Source: Mariniblastus sp. (lineage in GTDB: Bacteria > Planctomycetota > Planctomycetia > Pirellulales > Pirellulaceae). Taken from it: a stretch of DNA of 64,000 nucleotides. The stretch spans positions 1 to 64,000 of the forward strand of contig JAPKBL010000011.1 in assembly GCA_028823415.1 (NCBI GenBank), read 5' to 3'. A program made the translations under genes and the position numbers. The notes beneath the pieces were generated by a model. That model was not told the DNA's origin, made no database searches, and saw only the letters and a program-made list of their open reading frames with translations. Shown here in pieces: positions 1-8,392 of this stretch (positions are counted from its first letter, which is position 1; the number at the start of each line of letters is the position of its first letter).

Positions 1-57
1 CGATTAGGCGGCGTTACTTCGATTAGGCGGCGTTACTTCGATTAGGCGGCGTTAGAA
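1..57. repeat. 19-bp direct tandem repeat, three copies
   Basis: The unit CGATTAGGCGGCGTTACTT occurs at 1-19 and 20-38. A third copy begins at 39 and diverges in its last bases (39-57). On the minus strand the unit holds the last codons (Asn-Ala-Ala-stop) of the gene at 42-515, so the gene's 3' end has been copied downstream of its own stop. Because 19 is not a multiple of three, extra units do not extend the frame. The array may continue to the left of the window. Confidence 0.9.
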
Positions 58-515
58 AGCCGTCGAATTCGCTTGACCTCGCTCGAATCCATCTCAACCC
101 ACTCATGGTGCATCAGAAATTCTAAAAAACACATTGCATCCTGCGTTGCTCGCCGGGAATTGCTTTCGCGATCATCAAGAACAAAAGCGTGAAACGCGAC
201 TTCTGCCCGTTTCTCTAGCTTGTTGAGCGTCAAGGGCAATAGACGGCGTAGTTCATGCCATCGTTTTTGCTGTTTCAGAGAATTGGTATGCCCCTGATCA
301 TCAGTATCAAATAAAAGCAACTCATCCCAATGGAGAGGATTCAGATCGAGAACCCGCGGCGCATCTTCGGGCGCGTTGATCACGTTTTCCTGTAGTTCAC
401 GGTTACTGAACAAACGACTCATGGCCCAACCAATCGCCACGCCCGATTGCGAATTCGATAATTTAAGTGCCGATTTTCGCAATTTTCTCAAATCGATCAA
501 ACTCGTATTTGACAT
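42..515 (-). CDS. Hypothetical protein, 157 aa
   Basis: I do not recognise the family. The product has no signal peptide and no membrane segment. It is rich in charged residues and looks mostly helical, with a basic N-terminus (RKLRKSALK), an acidic middle (LLLFDTDDQ) and a basic C-terminus (VKRIRRLSNAA). A cytoplasmic protein is likely. The ATG at 513-515 is the only good start. The stop lies inside the third unit of a 19-bp tandem repeat, so copy-number change downstream would leave the reading frame intact. No neighbour gives a clue to function: the next gene downstream is outside the window, and the gene upstream (783-2243) is a separate DUF1501 protein on the same strand, 267 bp away. 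Confidence 0.6.
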   Translation of the reverse strand: MSNTSLIDLRKLRKSALKLSNSQSGVAIGWAMSRLFSNRELQENVINAPEDAPRVLDLNPLHWDELLLFDTDDQGHTNSLKQQKRWHELRRLLPLTLNKLEKRAEVAFHAFVLDDRESNSRRATQDAMCFLEFLMHHEWVEMDSSEVKRIRRLSNAA

Positions 516-630
516 CTCACGTACCCAATGGATTCAATACACGAAGGCTCAACTAATCGTCGGTGGCGACACCTGACACCAATCATTCAACACTCTTTTT
601 GAAACCGCTCATGACGGGGCACAACAAGAG

Positions 631-645
631 GACGGAGCGTCCGTC
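631..645 (-). terminator. Possible weak terminator hairpin after the DUF1501 gene
   Basis: GACGGA (631-636) and TCCGTC (640-645) form a perfect 6-bp stem with a GCG loop, about 140 bp beyond the stop at 783. Read on the minus strand, the hairpin is followed by CTCTTGTTG, which is a poor U-tract. The rest of 516-782 shows nothing I recognise. Confidence 0.3.
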
Positions 646-782
646 ACGCGTGCTGAATGATAACCGATGCGCGGCCCTCGGGAAGACACAATTTGGCGAA
701 CCCGCAGAAATTTCTCCAAGCACACTTTCGGTGCCTGGTGGCTCTCGGTTTCTTGATAGCTGAAAGAAATAACGCGTTTGCT

Positions 783-2243
783 TTATGCCATTAATTCTCG
801 GATCGGCTCGGTATTCTGAACGCCAACAAGGCGTTGATCGAGCCCACCATAAAAATAGGCAAGTGCATTAGGATCGAGCCCGAGTTGATGGAGAATGGTC
901 GCATGAATCCGTTTGACATGCATCCGATCCTCAACCGCAGTCGCACCGAGTTCATCCGTTTTCCCGAGGCTAACGCCCCCTTTAATGCCGCCACCGGCCA
1001 TCCACATGGTAAAACCATAGGCATTGTGGTCACGGCCAGACCCTTTGGCATACTCCGCGGTCGGTTGACGGCCGAATTCTCCACCCCAAACGACGAGCGT
1101 CTCGTCAAGTAAGCCTCGGTCTTTGAGGTCTTTGAGGAGCGCAGCGATCGGCTGATCAGTTTCTGCCGCGTGCAAGTTGTGATTGACCTCAAGATCGCCG
1201 TGAGCGTCCCAATTGTCGTCATTGTGAGCACCGCCGGAGTAAACCTGAACAAACCGAACCCCTCGCTCTACCAGACGCCTGGCCATCACACATTGGCGAC
1301 CAAAATAACTGGTCGGTTCTTTCCCAATCCCATAAGCATCGAGCGTTGATTGAGTCTCTGTCCCCAAGTCTACCGCCTCAGGTGCGGTGCTCTGCATTTT
1401 GTAAGCCAATTCGTAACTGGCGATCCGAGCCGCCAATTCACTGTTTCCACCGCGAGACGATTCATGGCTTTCATTTTGCGCCAGAAGGGAATCCAGTAGT
1501 TTTCGCTGCGCTCCATCAGTCATTCGCTCGGGGCGTTTAAGATCCAAAATCGGCGTCCCCTCGCTTCGCACAACACATCCCTGATAGGTCGCCGGCATGT
1601 AGCCACTTGTCCAATTCGTCGGTCCACTGATCGGCCCCCCTTTGTCGTCGAGCATCACGACAAAACCGGGAAGATTCTCATTCTCACTTCCTAGACCATA
1701 ATTGATCCACGAACCGAGGCAGGGATTCCCACTTTGTATTTTCCCAGAATTCATCTGCAGCATCGCAGATCCATGAATCGGCGAATCGGCAGTCATGCTG
1801 TGGACAAAAGCGATGTCATCCACGCACTTGCCGACGTTGGGAAACAAGTCCGAGACCCACTTGCCGCATTCTCCATACTGTTTGAACTTCCACCGCGGCT
1901 CGACAATCCGCCCCTGGTTACGATGACCACCACGACCAAACGTTTTGACCTCGATTGTCTTGCCATCCATGCCGTACATTTTGGGCTTGTAATCGAAGGT
2001 ATCGATATGGCTCGGGCCACCGTACATGAATAGAAAAATTACTGACTTTGCCTTGGGGGCAAAGTGGGGCTTCTTCGCCGCCAGCGGATTCACCCAGTCG
2101 GTTCCATCGGCACGAACGTCCTGGGCAGCAAGGAAGTTTCGATCCAGCAACCCCGACAATGCCAAACCGGCAAATCCGCCACCCGCTTGCCACATAAACT
2201 CGCGCCGTGTTTTCCCGCAAAAATTTCGATTCATTGTTTTCAT
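783..2243 (-). CDS. DUF1501 domain-containing protein, Tat-exported
   Basis: DUF1501 proteins belong to the alkaline phosphatase/sulfatase-like fold; their exact reaction is unknown. They are very numerous in Planctomycetota, where they are usually encoded beside PSD1 cytochrome proteins. The N-terminus carries a twin-arginine signal (KTRREFMWQAGGGFAGLALS), which predicts export to the periplasm as a folded protein. Typical family features are the SVIFLFMYGGPSHIDTFDYKP stretch near residue 70, GGGIKGGVSLGKTDELG, and the C-terminal LHQLGLDPNALAYFYGG. The length of 486 aa is normal. It lies 89 bp downstream of the PSD1 gene on the same strand and is probably cotranscribed. The two products are presumed to work together on an exported substrate, perhaps a sulfated polysaccharide (inference). 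Confidence 0.9.
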   Translation of the reverse strand: MKTMNRNFCGKTRREFMWQAGGGFAGLALSGLLDRNFLAAQDVRADGTDWVNPLAAKKPHFAPKAKSVIFLFMYGGPSHIDTFDYKPKMYGMDGKTIEVKTFGRGGHRNQGRIVEPRWKFKQYGECGKWVSDLFPNVGKCVDDIAFVHSMTADSPIHGSAMLQMNSGKIQSGNPCLGSWINYGLGSENENLPGFVVMLDDKGGPISGPTNWTSGYMPATYQGCVVRSEGTPILDLKRPERMTDGAQRKLLDSLLAQNESHESSRGGNSELAARIASYELAYKMQSTAPEAVDLGTETQSTLDAYGIGKEPTSYFGRQCVMARRLVERGVRFVQVYSGGAHNDDNWDAHGDLEVNHNLHAAETDQPIAALLKDLKDRGLLDETLVVWGGEFGRQPTAEYAKGSGRDHNAYGFTMWMAGGGIKGGVSLGKTDELGATAVEDRMHVKRIHATILHQLGLDPNALAYFYGGLDQRLVGVQNTEPIRELMA

Positions 2244-2268
2244 TCCGTGTGGGGCAGTCCGCTGTGTG

Positions 2269-2310
2269 CGTTCAAATTCTGCCGTTCAAATTTCGCCGTT
2301 CAAATTTCGC
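2269..2310. repeat. 14-bp tandem repeat, three copies
   Basis: Three head-to-tail copies of CGTTCAAATTTCGC lie at 2269-2282 (TCTGC instead of TTCGC at the end), 2283-2296 and 2297-2310. They occupy half of the 89-bp spacer between the PSD1 gene and the DUF1501 start. This is a short microsatellite-like expansion. It could change the spacing in the intercistronic leader but has no evident protein or RNA structure. Confidence 0.9.
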
Positions 2311-2332
2311 TAACGTTTAATTTTCATTTAGA

Positions 2333-4885
2333 TCAATCAATGTACGCAAATTCATTCAGGTTGATCGCTAACAAACAGTAATACTGCAAGGCCTGCTGGG
2401 GCGAAGCGTCTTCATGGTCAATCCACGACTGAATCAAATCGACACCCTGCTGTATTTCCTTTTCAGTCGGTGGACGCTGGGTGACTTTCTGAAGAATCGA
2501 CTCCACTTGAGCCTCCCGCTTTCCAGGAAATTCTTTCTCAATCGCAGCCGCAAACTTCGCCGCCTGCTGATTCGTGAAATCACTATTCATCATCCCCAGT
2601 GCCTGCGTTGGTTGCGTTGTGATGAATCGCACAGGACACGTAGTGTCGGTCGGTGCCGAATCATTTGTCGTGAGAATCGGCAATCCCAGCGACCGCTTAA
2701 TATGCACGTAAACACTTCGTCTTCGGCGGTCTTCATCGCTCGAATTCTCCCACCCGGATCCGGGCCGCGACTGACCGGCCAAGACTTCGCGAGGCATTAC
2801 AGGATAAATACTTGGTCCGTACATTTTTTCTAAATTTAACTCTCCGGAGACCGCCAGGATCGAATCACGAATTTCCTCGGCGGTCAGGCGTCGCAAGTTA
2901 AATCGCCACAACAAATCATTACCTGGATCTTTCTCAAAACCCTCAGCACTGAACTGGCTAGACATTTGATAAGTCTTGGACATCAAAATCAGCCGATGCA
3001 TTGCTTTCATGCTCCACCCCTGATTCACAAATTCCGCTGCCAACCAGTCCAGTAATTGAGGATGGGTTGGTTTAGATCCCTGAAACCCAAAATCGCTGCT
3101 AGTCCTGACGATGCCTCGACCGAAATGGTATTGCCAGATGCGATTGGCCATGACACGCGCTGTCAACGGATTCTCGCCACCGGTCAACCACTTAGCAAAC
3201 GCTAGACGCCGGCCAGTACTTTCGCCATGAGCTGGCAATTGAACGACGGCCGGCGGAGGGGAGAGTACCGAAATGAACCCCGGTTCAACTGCGGATCCTT
3301 TTACGTTCGGATTTCCACGAATCCTGATAAAACTCGGCAGAGGCTCAGGGCCGGATTCTTTGACCGACAAAATATTGACAGACCCCGGAGGGTTTTTGAG
3401 CAGGTTCCCGCGATTCCTCAACAAGTCGCGAAACTCGTTGAATTGCTTTTTGGTAATTTGCTTCCCGACTCTCTTTTTCATGATCGGAAGCTTGTTCATC
3501 TCGAACTGAAAGTCCTCGTGTTCCACCGATTCAAAATCAGGCTTCGCCAGTGCGGCAATCGCATCAATTTTCTCATCAACTTTCTTCATTTCTCGTTCGT
3601 AATTGGCCGTCATTTCTTCGGACGCTTCGCCCGGCACGATCCGTACTGAAGCATCCAATACAGAATCATGACCTCGCACGCCATAATGACGAATGTTCTC
3701 GAAAAACGAAACCATTTTGTAGTAATCCGCCTGCGGAATGGGATCGATCTTATGGTCGTGACACCTTGCACAATTGACGGTCAAGCCCAACATCGTTTGC
3801 GAGGTTGTGGCGACAATGTCGTCCAGATCATCGTACTTCGCCTTTAAACGATCGACCGGTTCATCGTCCCACTGTCCCAAACGGAAGTACCCCGTGGCCG
3901 CGATCGATGCCTGGGTTGGGCTCTCTATTTCATCACCGGCAAGCTGCTCGATTAAAAATTGATCGTAGGGTTTATCGTCATTAAAAGATCGAATCACATA
4001 GTCTCGATACCGCCACACAAATGGCTTCGCGCCATCTCGTTCAAAACTGTTGGTTTCCGCGTACCGAACGAGATCGAGCCAATGCCGCCCCCATTTTTCT
4101 CCGTAATGCGGTGAAGCCAATAACTCTTCGATCAGTTGGGGATAGGCTTGCGAGTCCTCGTTATTAGCAAACGCCTCGACCTGAGAAGGCGTAGGAGGCA
4201 GACCCAGCAAATCGTAATACACGCGTCTAACCAAAGCTCGCCGACTCGCCGGCGATGCCGGAGTAAGGCTGGTGGATTCCAATTTGGCCAACACAAAATT
4301 GTCAATTTCATTATTCGGCCAACTCTTATTTTTGACTTCTGGAATTACGGGGTCTGCAACCGGAAGAAACGACCACCACTTTTTCGTCTCCGCGTTCACT
4401 TGTGGAACCGTGGAATGCAAATTCGCAGTAAGATCTTTTTCGTCTTTGGGGTCAATCGGCAAACCCATTTTCACCCATTGCGTCAAAACATTAATCTTCT
4501 CATCCGGCAACTTCCCACCCGGGGGCATTTCGTAGAGTTGATAATGAATGACTTTGAGAATTAAACTTTCCGAGGGATCGTCGGCGTTGACTGCCGGGCC
4601 AGAATCTCCGCCGCGCAGAATCGAGGCTCTCGAAGTCAACGCTAGTGCGCCCCCGAGGTCGTCCGGATCATTCGCGTGACACTCAAAACAATTCTGCTCG
4701 AGAATAGGTTTGACTTTGAGATTATAAAACTCGATAGCCTTCGTTTGGGCGGGAGTTAATTGAGCGCCCTCGTCTTCTTGGGCGTGGCTAGGAAACACTC
4801 CCCAACCCAAAACGCACCCCCAACCAATCGTCAGCGAAACCAACCAATGAAATCTGCGTCGCGTTTTTTTCGTTCTCGAAAACAA
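2333..4885 (-). CDS. PSD1 and planctomycete cytochrome C domain protein (DUF1549/DUF1553)
   Basis: This is an 850-aa exported multidomain protein. A signal peptide (residues about 10-35, ending SHAQ) is followed by PSCyt1 with a c-type heme motif CFECH (66-70). Next come PSCyt2 (DUF1549) with a second heme-like motif CARCH (372-376) and the C-terminal PSD1 (DUF1553) domain, which includes NPLTARVMANRIWQYHFGRG. The family is typical of planctomycetes and is thought to be a periplasmic redox partner in polymer breakdown; no reaction is established. It is the first gene of a two-gene unit with the DUF1501 gene at 783-2243. A second PSD1-DUF1501 pair lies at 43635-48165. The chosen ATG gives a positively charged signal-peptide start. 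Confidence 0.92.
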   Translation of the reverse strand: MFSRTKKTRRRFHWLVSLTIGWGCVLGWGVFPSHAQEDEGAQLTPAQTKAIEFYNLKVKPILEQNCFECHANDPDDLGGALALTSRASILRGGDSGPAVNADDPSESLILKVIHYQLYEMPPGGKLPDEKINVLTQWVKMGLPIDPKDEKDLTANLHSTVPQVNAETKKWWSFLPVADPVIPEVKNKSWPNNEIDNFVLAKLESTSLTPASPASRRALVRRVYYDLLGLPPTPSQVEAFANNEDSQAYPQLIEELLASPHYGEKWGRHWLDLVRYAETNSFERDGAKPFVWRYRDYVIRSFNDDKPYDQFLIEQLAGDEIESPTQASIAATGYFRLGQWDDEPVDRLKAKYDDLDDIVATTSQTMLGLTVNCARCHDHKIDPIPQADYYKMVSFFENIRHYGVRGHDSVLDASVRIVPGEASEEMTANYEREMKKVDEKIDAIAALAKPDFESVEHEDFQFEMNKLPIMKKRVGKQITKKQFNEFRDLLRNRGNLLKNPPGSVNILSVKESGPEPLPSFIRIRGNPNVKGSAVEPGFISVLSPPPAVVQLPAHGESTGRRLAFAKWLTGGENPLTARVMANRIWQYHFGRGIVRTSSDFGFQGSKPTHPQLLDWLAAEFVNQGWSMKAMHRLILMSKTYQMSSQFSAEGFEKDPGNDLLWRFNLRRLTAEEIRDSILAVSGELNLEKMYGPSIYPVMPREVLAGQSRPGSGWENSSDEDRRRRSVYVHIKRSLGLPILTTNDSAPTDTTCPVRFITTQPTQALGMMNSDFTNQQAAKFAAAIEKEFPGKREAQVESILQKVTQRPPTEKEIQQGVDLIQSWIDHEDASPQQALQYYCLLAINLNEFAYID

Positions 4886-5331
4886 GGCTCTACCTTCAGG
4901 TTAAATCAATCTGTGCTCGCATTAACGATCTGTCTGGCATCTTCACATTCGAGGCACTTAAAAATCATCACCGCGACAGAAGTCCGCGGCGGAGGCTAAC
5001 GGGTTGGCGAAAAAAAATCCAGACTCATATCTTTTCGCTCCGCCGGTGCTTTAGTTTAAAACCAGAGAGCTCCAGAATCAAACACCAAGCGGTTTTCCTT
5101 GAATGAATTCAGAGCAAGTCGGTCCATTTCATTCGCATCACACGCAATCCAGTGAAAACGGTCAAACCACCGGATCGGCTAGAAATGGACTTGAAAGTGA
5201 GATACCCAACCAATCGCGGCCGGGCAATGCAACATCTGAACGGGCGGAAAATTCCAATCGATTCGACCTGTCGAACCAAATTAAACGCCCCGAAGACCGA
5301 CCGCATGCAAAACCCAAAACTTGCGAACAGC
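4886..5331. other. 446-bp spacer without a recognised gene
   Basis: The region lies between the start of the PSD1 gene and the stop of the rhomboid gene. Both are on the minus strand, so it should carry the promoter of the PSD1-DUF1501 unit. I found no convincing -35/-10 pair, hairpin terminator or RNA gene. Short open frames here have no ribosome-binding site and no coding character. Confidence 0.5.
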
Positions 5332-6222
5332 TTAGGAATTACGATTTTTACGCAGTCGGTCGCTGTACTTCTTTAATAGCTTGCGCTCTCGACCGGTAAG
5401 ACTTTCCTCGCCTTGCTCACTAATCTTGGCAAGTATCTTATCGGCATCGAGCTGAAGCTTTTGATCGATCTTGTCGGGATCGTGCAACTTGAGCTTCGTC
5501 CGCGAACGCTTCCATTTGGAGAATCCGTCCCAATGGAATTTGGCAAAACTCCAATTAAGCTTGAAATACAGAAATCCGAAGGCAGCGCCTACAAAGTGAG
5601 CCTCCCAGGCAATCGCACTTTCGGGATTCAAGGCGGTCAATAAATTACCGCCCAACAACAAGACTCCGAGCACCCAGGCGGGCAGCGGCAAGATACCCAT
5701 GAGCAAAATTGTCTCACGCGGGTACATGAATATAAACAGCACAACCACCGCCGAAACGGCACCGGAGGCGCCCATCAATGAGGCGACTCCAGAATCAAAC
5801 GCCAAGTACAGCACAAGCCAGCCAAGTCCAGAGACGAGAATGGAGGCAAAATAAAACTTTGTGAATTCACTCCGCCCGAGGCGTTGCTCCACTGGCCGAC
5901 CCAAAAACCAGAGCGTGATCATATTCCCGGCAATGTGCCAGATGCCCTCACGACTGCCGATGGGCGCATGGACAAACCCGTAGGTTATGTAGGACCAGAG
6001 GAAATACAAACGATCCGTACTCAGGCTCAGCCAACTATCGAGTGACGGGATCGCGCCTTCCGCTTGAGATGCGGGACCCTGAGTAAACATACTCACAACC
6101 CACACAATCACGTTGGCAACGACGAGGCTTGTCACAATCGACTGCTGGCCAAATTGGAAGCCTGGCATTCCGCCACGTGGTTCCTGATAATCTCGGTTGT
6201 AGTCTCTACTCTCAAAACCCAT
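5332..6222 (-). CDS. Rhomboid family intramembrane serine protease
   Basis: The protein cleaves transmembrane substrates within the inner membrane. The fold is visible as about six hydrophobic segments between residues 27 and 225. The conserved HIAGNM motif (His96, Asn100) supports the oxyanion region, the GASGA motif gives the catalytic Ser153, and AHFVGAAFG gives the catalytic His209. After the membrane core comes a basic, soluble C-terminal tail (about 230-296). Its end (LTGRERKLLKKYSDRLRK) resembles the short helical domain often found at the C-terminus of planctomycete rhomboids. The length of 296 aa is normal. The ATG at 6220-6222 gives a hydrophilic N-terminus of 25 residues before the first helix. 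It is probably a single-gene unit, and its substrate is unknown. Confidence 0.93.
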   Translation of the reverse strand: MGFESRDYNRDYQEPRGGMPGFQFGQQSIVTSLVVANVIVWVVSMFTQGPASQAEGAIPSLDSWLSLSTDRLYFLWSYITYGFVHAPIGSREGIWHIAGNMITLWFLGRPVEQRLGRSEFTKFYFASILVSGLGWLVLYLAFDSGVASLMGASGAVSAVVVLFIFMYPRETILLMGILPLPAWVLGVLLLGGNLLTALNPESAIAWEAHFVGAAFGFLYFKLNWSFAKFHWDGFSKWKRSRTKLKLHDPDKIDQKLQLDADKILAKISEQGEESLTGRERKLLKKYSDRLRKNRNS

Positions 6223-6348
6223 GGTTTACCAACGCTCTCGTGACTTTGTAACAGTGACCCCGGAATGAAAATCCCGTGACGATCTTAATTAACGGCAATC
6301 TGCATGATACTGCCTCGGCCCTTAAACGCACTATGCCAACACGACTAC

Positions 6349-6374
6349 AAAAAAAAAGCGTCCCGAAGGACGCT
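6349..6374 (-). terminator. Rho-independent terminator of the 6425-7990 gene
   Basis: On the minus strand the stem AGCGTCC/GGACGCT (6357-6363 with 6368-6374) closes a 4-nt loop and is followed at once by nine T residues (6349-6357). It lies about 50 bp past the stop at 6425, so it should end that transcript before the rhomboid gene. Confidence 0.8.
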
Positions 6375-6424
6375 GGTCGTTGACTTCAACATCGCTGATA
6401 ATGCCATCGATGGAGAAACCAAAC

Positions 6425-7990
6425 TCATTTCTTGGCAAATGCTTCTCGAGATAAAGCAATCGCTATTTTTCGAACTTCCTGATAGGCAGATGCGATTTTA
6501 GACTCAAGTGAACTGACGGTCTGCTTCAGGCCTGCGACTTCCTTGGTCTTGCTCAGAGCCAAAGTTGAGATGACGTTATAATCTTTCGTAAGATTAATTT
6601 TGTCCTCATCATTTTCAGCGATGATCCTGGCCCGCTCTTGCTCGTGCTTATCGGCCTCAGCCAATAACACCCCCTGAGTGACCTTGTTTTTTTCATACGT
6701 TTCAATTGATTCCGACAGGTTTTTGGTCTGCAATTTCAGCTTGGCGAACTCAAATGGATAGTCTCGCTTTTGACGAATGTAAAGTCGACCGAGTTCTTTG
6801 ACGTCCTCTTGATCCTTAATAATGAATCCATCGTTCAATCCCTCTTGGTCAGTCGTGACATCAATGAGAATGGTGTCTCCCTTTTTAAAACTGATCGAAC
6901 CACCATCGCCCGCTTTCAGGCTTTGCTCGATCGCAAATCCACTTTGATTGAACAAACCGTCGGTGTCCAAACTGCCAACTCCGTCAACGACGTAGCCGCC
7001 GTTCTTTTTTGAATTTGAATTAAATTCGTATTTGACAAAAGTCTCCTGAGTGTCTGGCGTAAAACGCTGTAATGACACATCTGTTCGACCTTCGGGATTC
7101 GCGTCAATCCACTCTTGGATTGTTCCTAGTTTCAAACCGTCGAATGCGTATCGATCAATTAGCTTTTCAAAATCCACATCGTTGAAGTACCCTTTGGACA
7201 CTTGGAACTGTGCCTTTAGGAAATCCCGATAGTCGTTAATGTTCAATTCAACATTTTCGTTTTCGAATGCAGCCGCAAGACCTTTGATGGGTTCCTCTGC
7301 TCCATCTTCCTCAGCTTCCTCCAAGATATAGTTTTTGAAAATATCTCGCCGGTCAAGCGGCATTTTCTCGAACAGCTTCCATTCAAGATTTGCTAAGTTA
7401 AATTGATTGGAAACAACCGCTTCTTCGGAAAATGTAACCGATGCGTTGTCTTCCGAATCCACCCGAACGGTGCCGATAAAATAATTTTCACCCTGGGCTT
7501 TGCCGTCCGCAAAGACGTACAACACAACATCCTGAAGGGGTTCATAACCATCGGCTCGAGGAGTTTGAAAAGTAAATTTTCGCTTGGCTCCCTCTTTAGC
7601 TACCGACCCACCGGCCCAAACTCGGCCACGCCCCAGCATCTCACGAGAGAGAACGCCGTCGATGTAACGCAACGAACCTTTGGTGTAAGTCGCTGAACTA
7701 CTATCTCCCGCAATCTGTTTTTCCGCCTCAGCTTTTGAATTTTCCGCAAGCTTCTCAGCCGTCTCAGCTTTATCCATTGCGGCATAACGCATACGCAAAA
7801 CATCCGTAGCCTGTAGGACCGTGAAGACTCCGGCAAAATAGATTAGGACGACAAAAGTAATGTCCACCCAATTCCAAGTCTTGGAGGCGAGTACAACAAA
7901 AACGATCAATAGAATAAAACCAAACGCAATTGCTCCCCAAGCTATCGTGGGATCCATGGCCGCGAGGATTGCGATGTCGTTAATGCCCAT
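6425..7990 (-). CDS. Membrane-anchored protein of unknown function, 521 aa
   Basis: I do not recognise a named family. Two hydrophobic helices near the N-terminus (about 14-34 and 42-62) anchor the protein. They are followed by an Ala/Glu/Lys-rich linker (KAETAEKLAENSKAEAEKQ) and a mixed alpha/beta region (about 100-390). This region has GRGRVWAGG, several VDV/VTVRVDS-type strands and a KKGDTILIDV segment that could be a small beta-barrel. The C-terminal 130 residues (about 390-521) are predicted coiled coil with heptad-like Leu/Ile spacing (KLKLQTKNLSESIETYEKNK, ISTLALSKTKEVAGLKQTV). A structural or scaffold role at the membrane is a guess. The gene stands alone, is divergent from the efflux operon, and ends in a strong intrinsic terminator. 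Confidence 0.75.
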   Translation of the reverse strand: MGINDIAILAAMDPTIAWGAIAFGFILLIVFVVLASKTWNWVDITFVVLIYFAGVFTVLQATDVLRMRYAAMDKAETAEKLAENSKAEAEKQIAGDSSSATYTKGSLRYIDGVLSREMLGRGRVWAGGSVAKEGAKRKFTFQTPRADGYEPLQDVVLYVFADGKAQGENYFIGTVRVDSEDNASVTFSEEAVVSNQFNLANLEWKLFEKMPLDRRDIFKNYILEEAEEDGAEEPIKGLAAAFENENVELNINDYRDFLKAQFQVSKGYFNDVDFEKLIDRYAFDGLKLGTIQEWIDANPEGRTDVSLQRFTPDTQETFVKYEFNSNSKKNGGYVVDGVGSLDTDGLFNQSGFAIEQSLKAGDGGSISFKKGDTILIDVTTDQEGLNDGFIIKDQEDVKELGRLYIRQKRDYPFEFAKLKLQTKNLSESIETYEKNKVTQGVLLAEADKHEQERARIIAENDEDKINLTKDYNVISTLALSKTKEVAGLKQTVSSLESKIASAYQEVRKIAIALSREAFAKK

Positions 7991-8392
7991 TTACTTTAAC
8001 CAGTCTTGCCGTTGAAATTTAATTGACGATTGAGGCTGGGTTCACTGCCCCGATCAAGCATAAGGTGCATTCTCTACCTCGGCGCGATTTGAAGCGCGGA
8101 AATAGCCCAAAATGCATCATAAATTGGGCAAAATCGCCCGTCAAGTTTTGCTATCGTCGCTTTTGGTCAGTCTGCTCCGGTTTAGTCCCTTAGATGCAAT
8201 TGATCGTTATTAACGTAATAAACGCTCAAGTCAGATACGTTAAATTCCCGAAAACCAGTAAATACGAAAAGATCGTCATATTCGAATTCTCTTGTAGATT
8301 CGTCCCGTTTTAATGCCGATTTGCTCAGTACGACTCGCTGGCAGCCCAAATCCCGTGAGGTTAGCCCGTTTTTTCAGGAGATCTGTTTGGCC
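7991..8392. other. 402-bp divergent promoter region
   Basis: The spacer separates the unknown membrane protein (minus) from the efflux outer-membrane gene (plus), so promoters in both directions are expected here. The only clear element is an AT-rich inverted repeat at 8207-8221. A TTG at 8321 could lengthen the plus-strand frame by 24 codons, but the lipoprotein signal favours the ATG at 8393. Confidence 0.5.
8207..8221. promoter_or_regulatory. Inverted repeat, possible operator of the efflux operon
   Basis: TTATTA-ACG-TAATAA is a perfect 6-bp inverted repeat about 170 bp upstream of the outer-membrane efflux gene. Its size and symmetry would suit a dimeric repressor of the TetR or MarR type. 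No regulator gene is adjacent, so this is only a candidate. Confidence 0.3.

Noticed and set aside
1-57. Tandem repeat considered as a CRISPR array
   Set aside because: The units are directly adjacent without spacers and are only 19 bp long.
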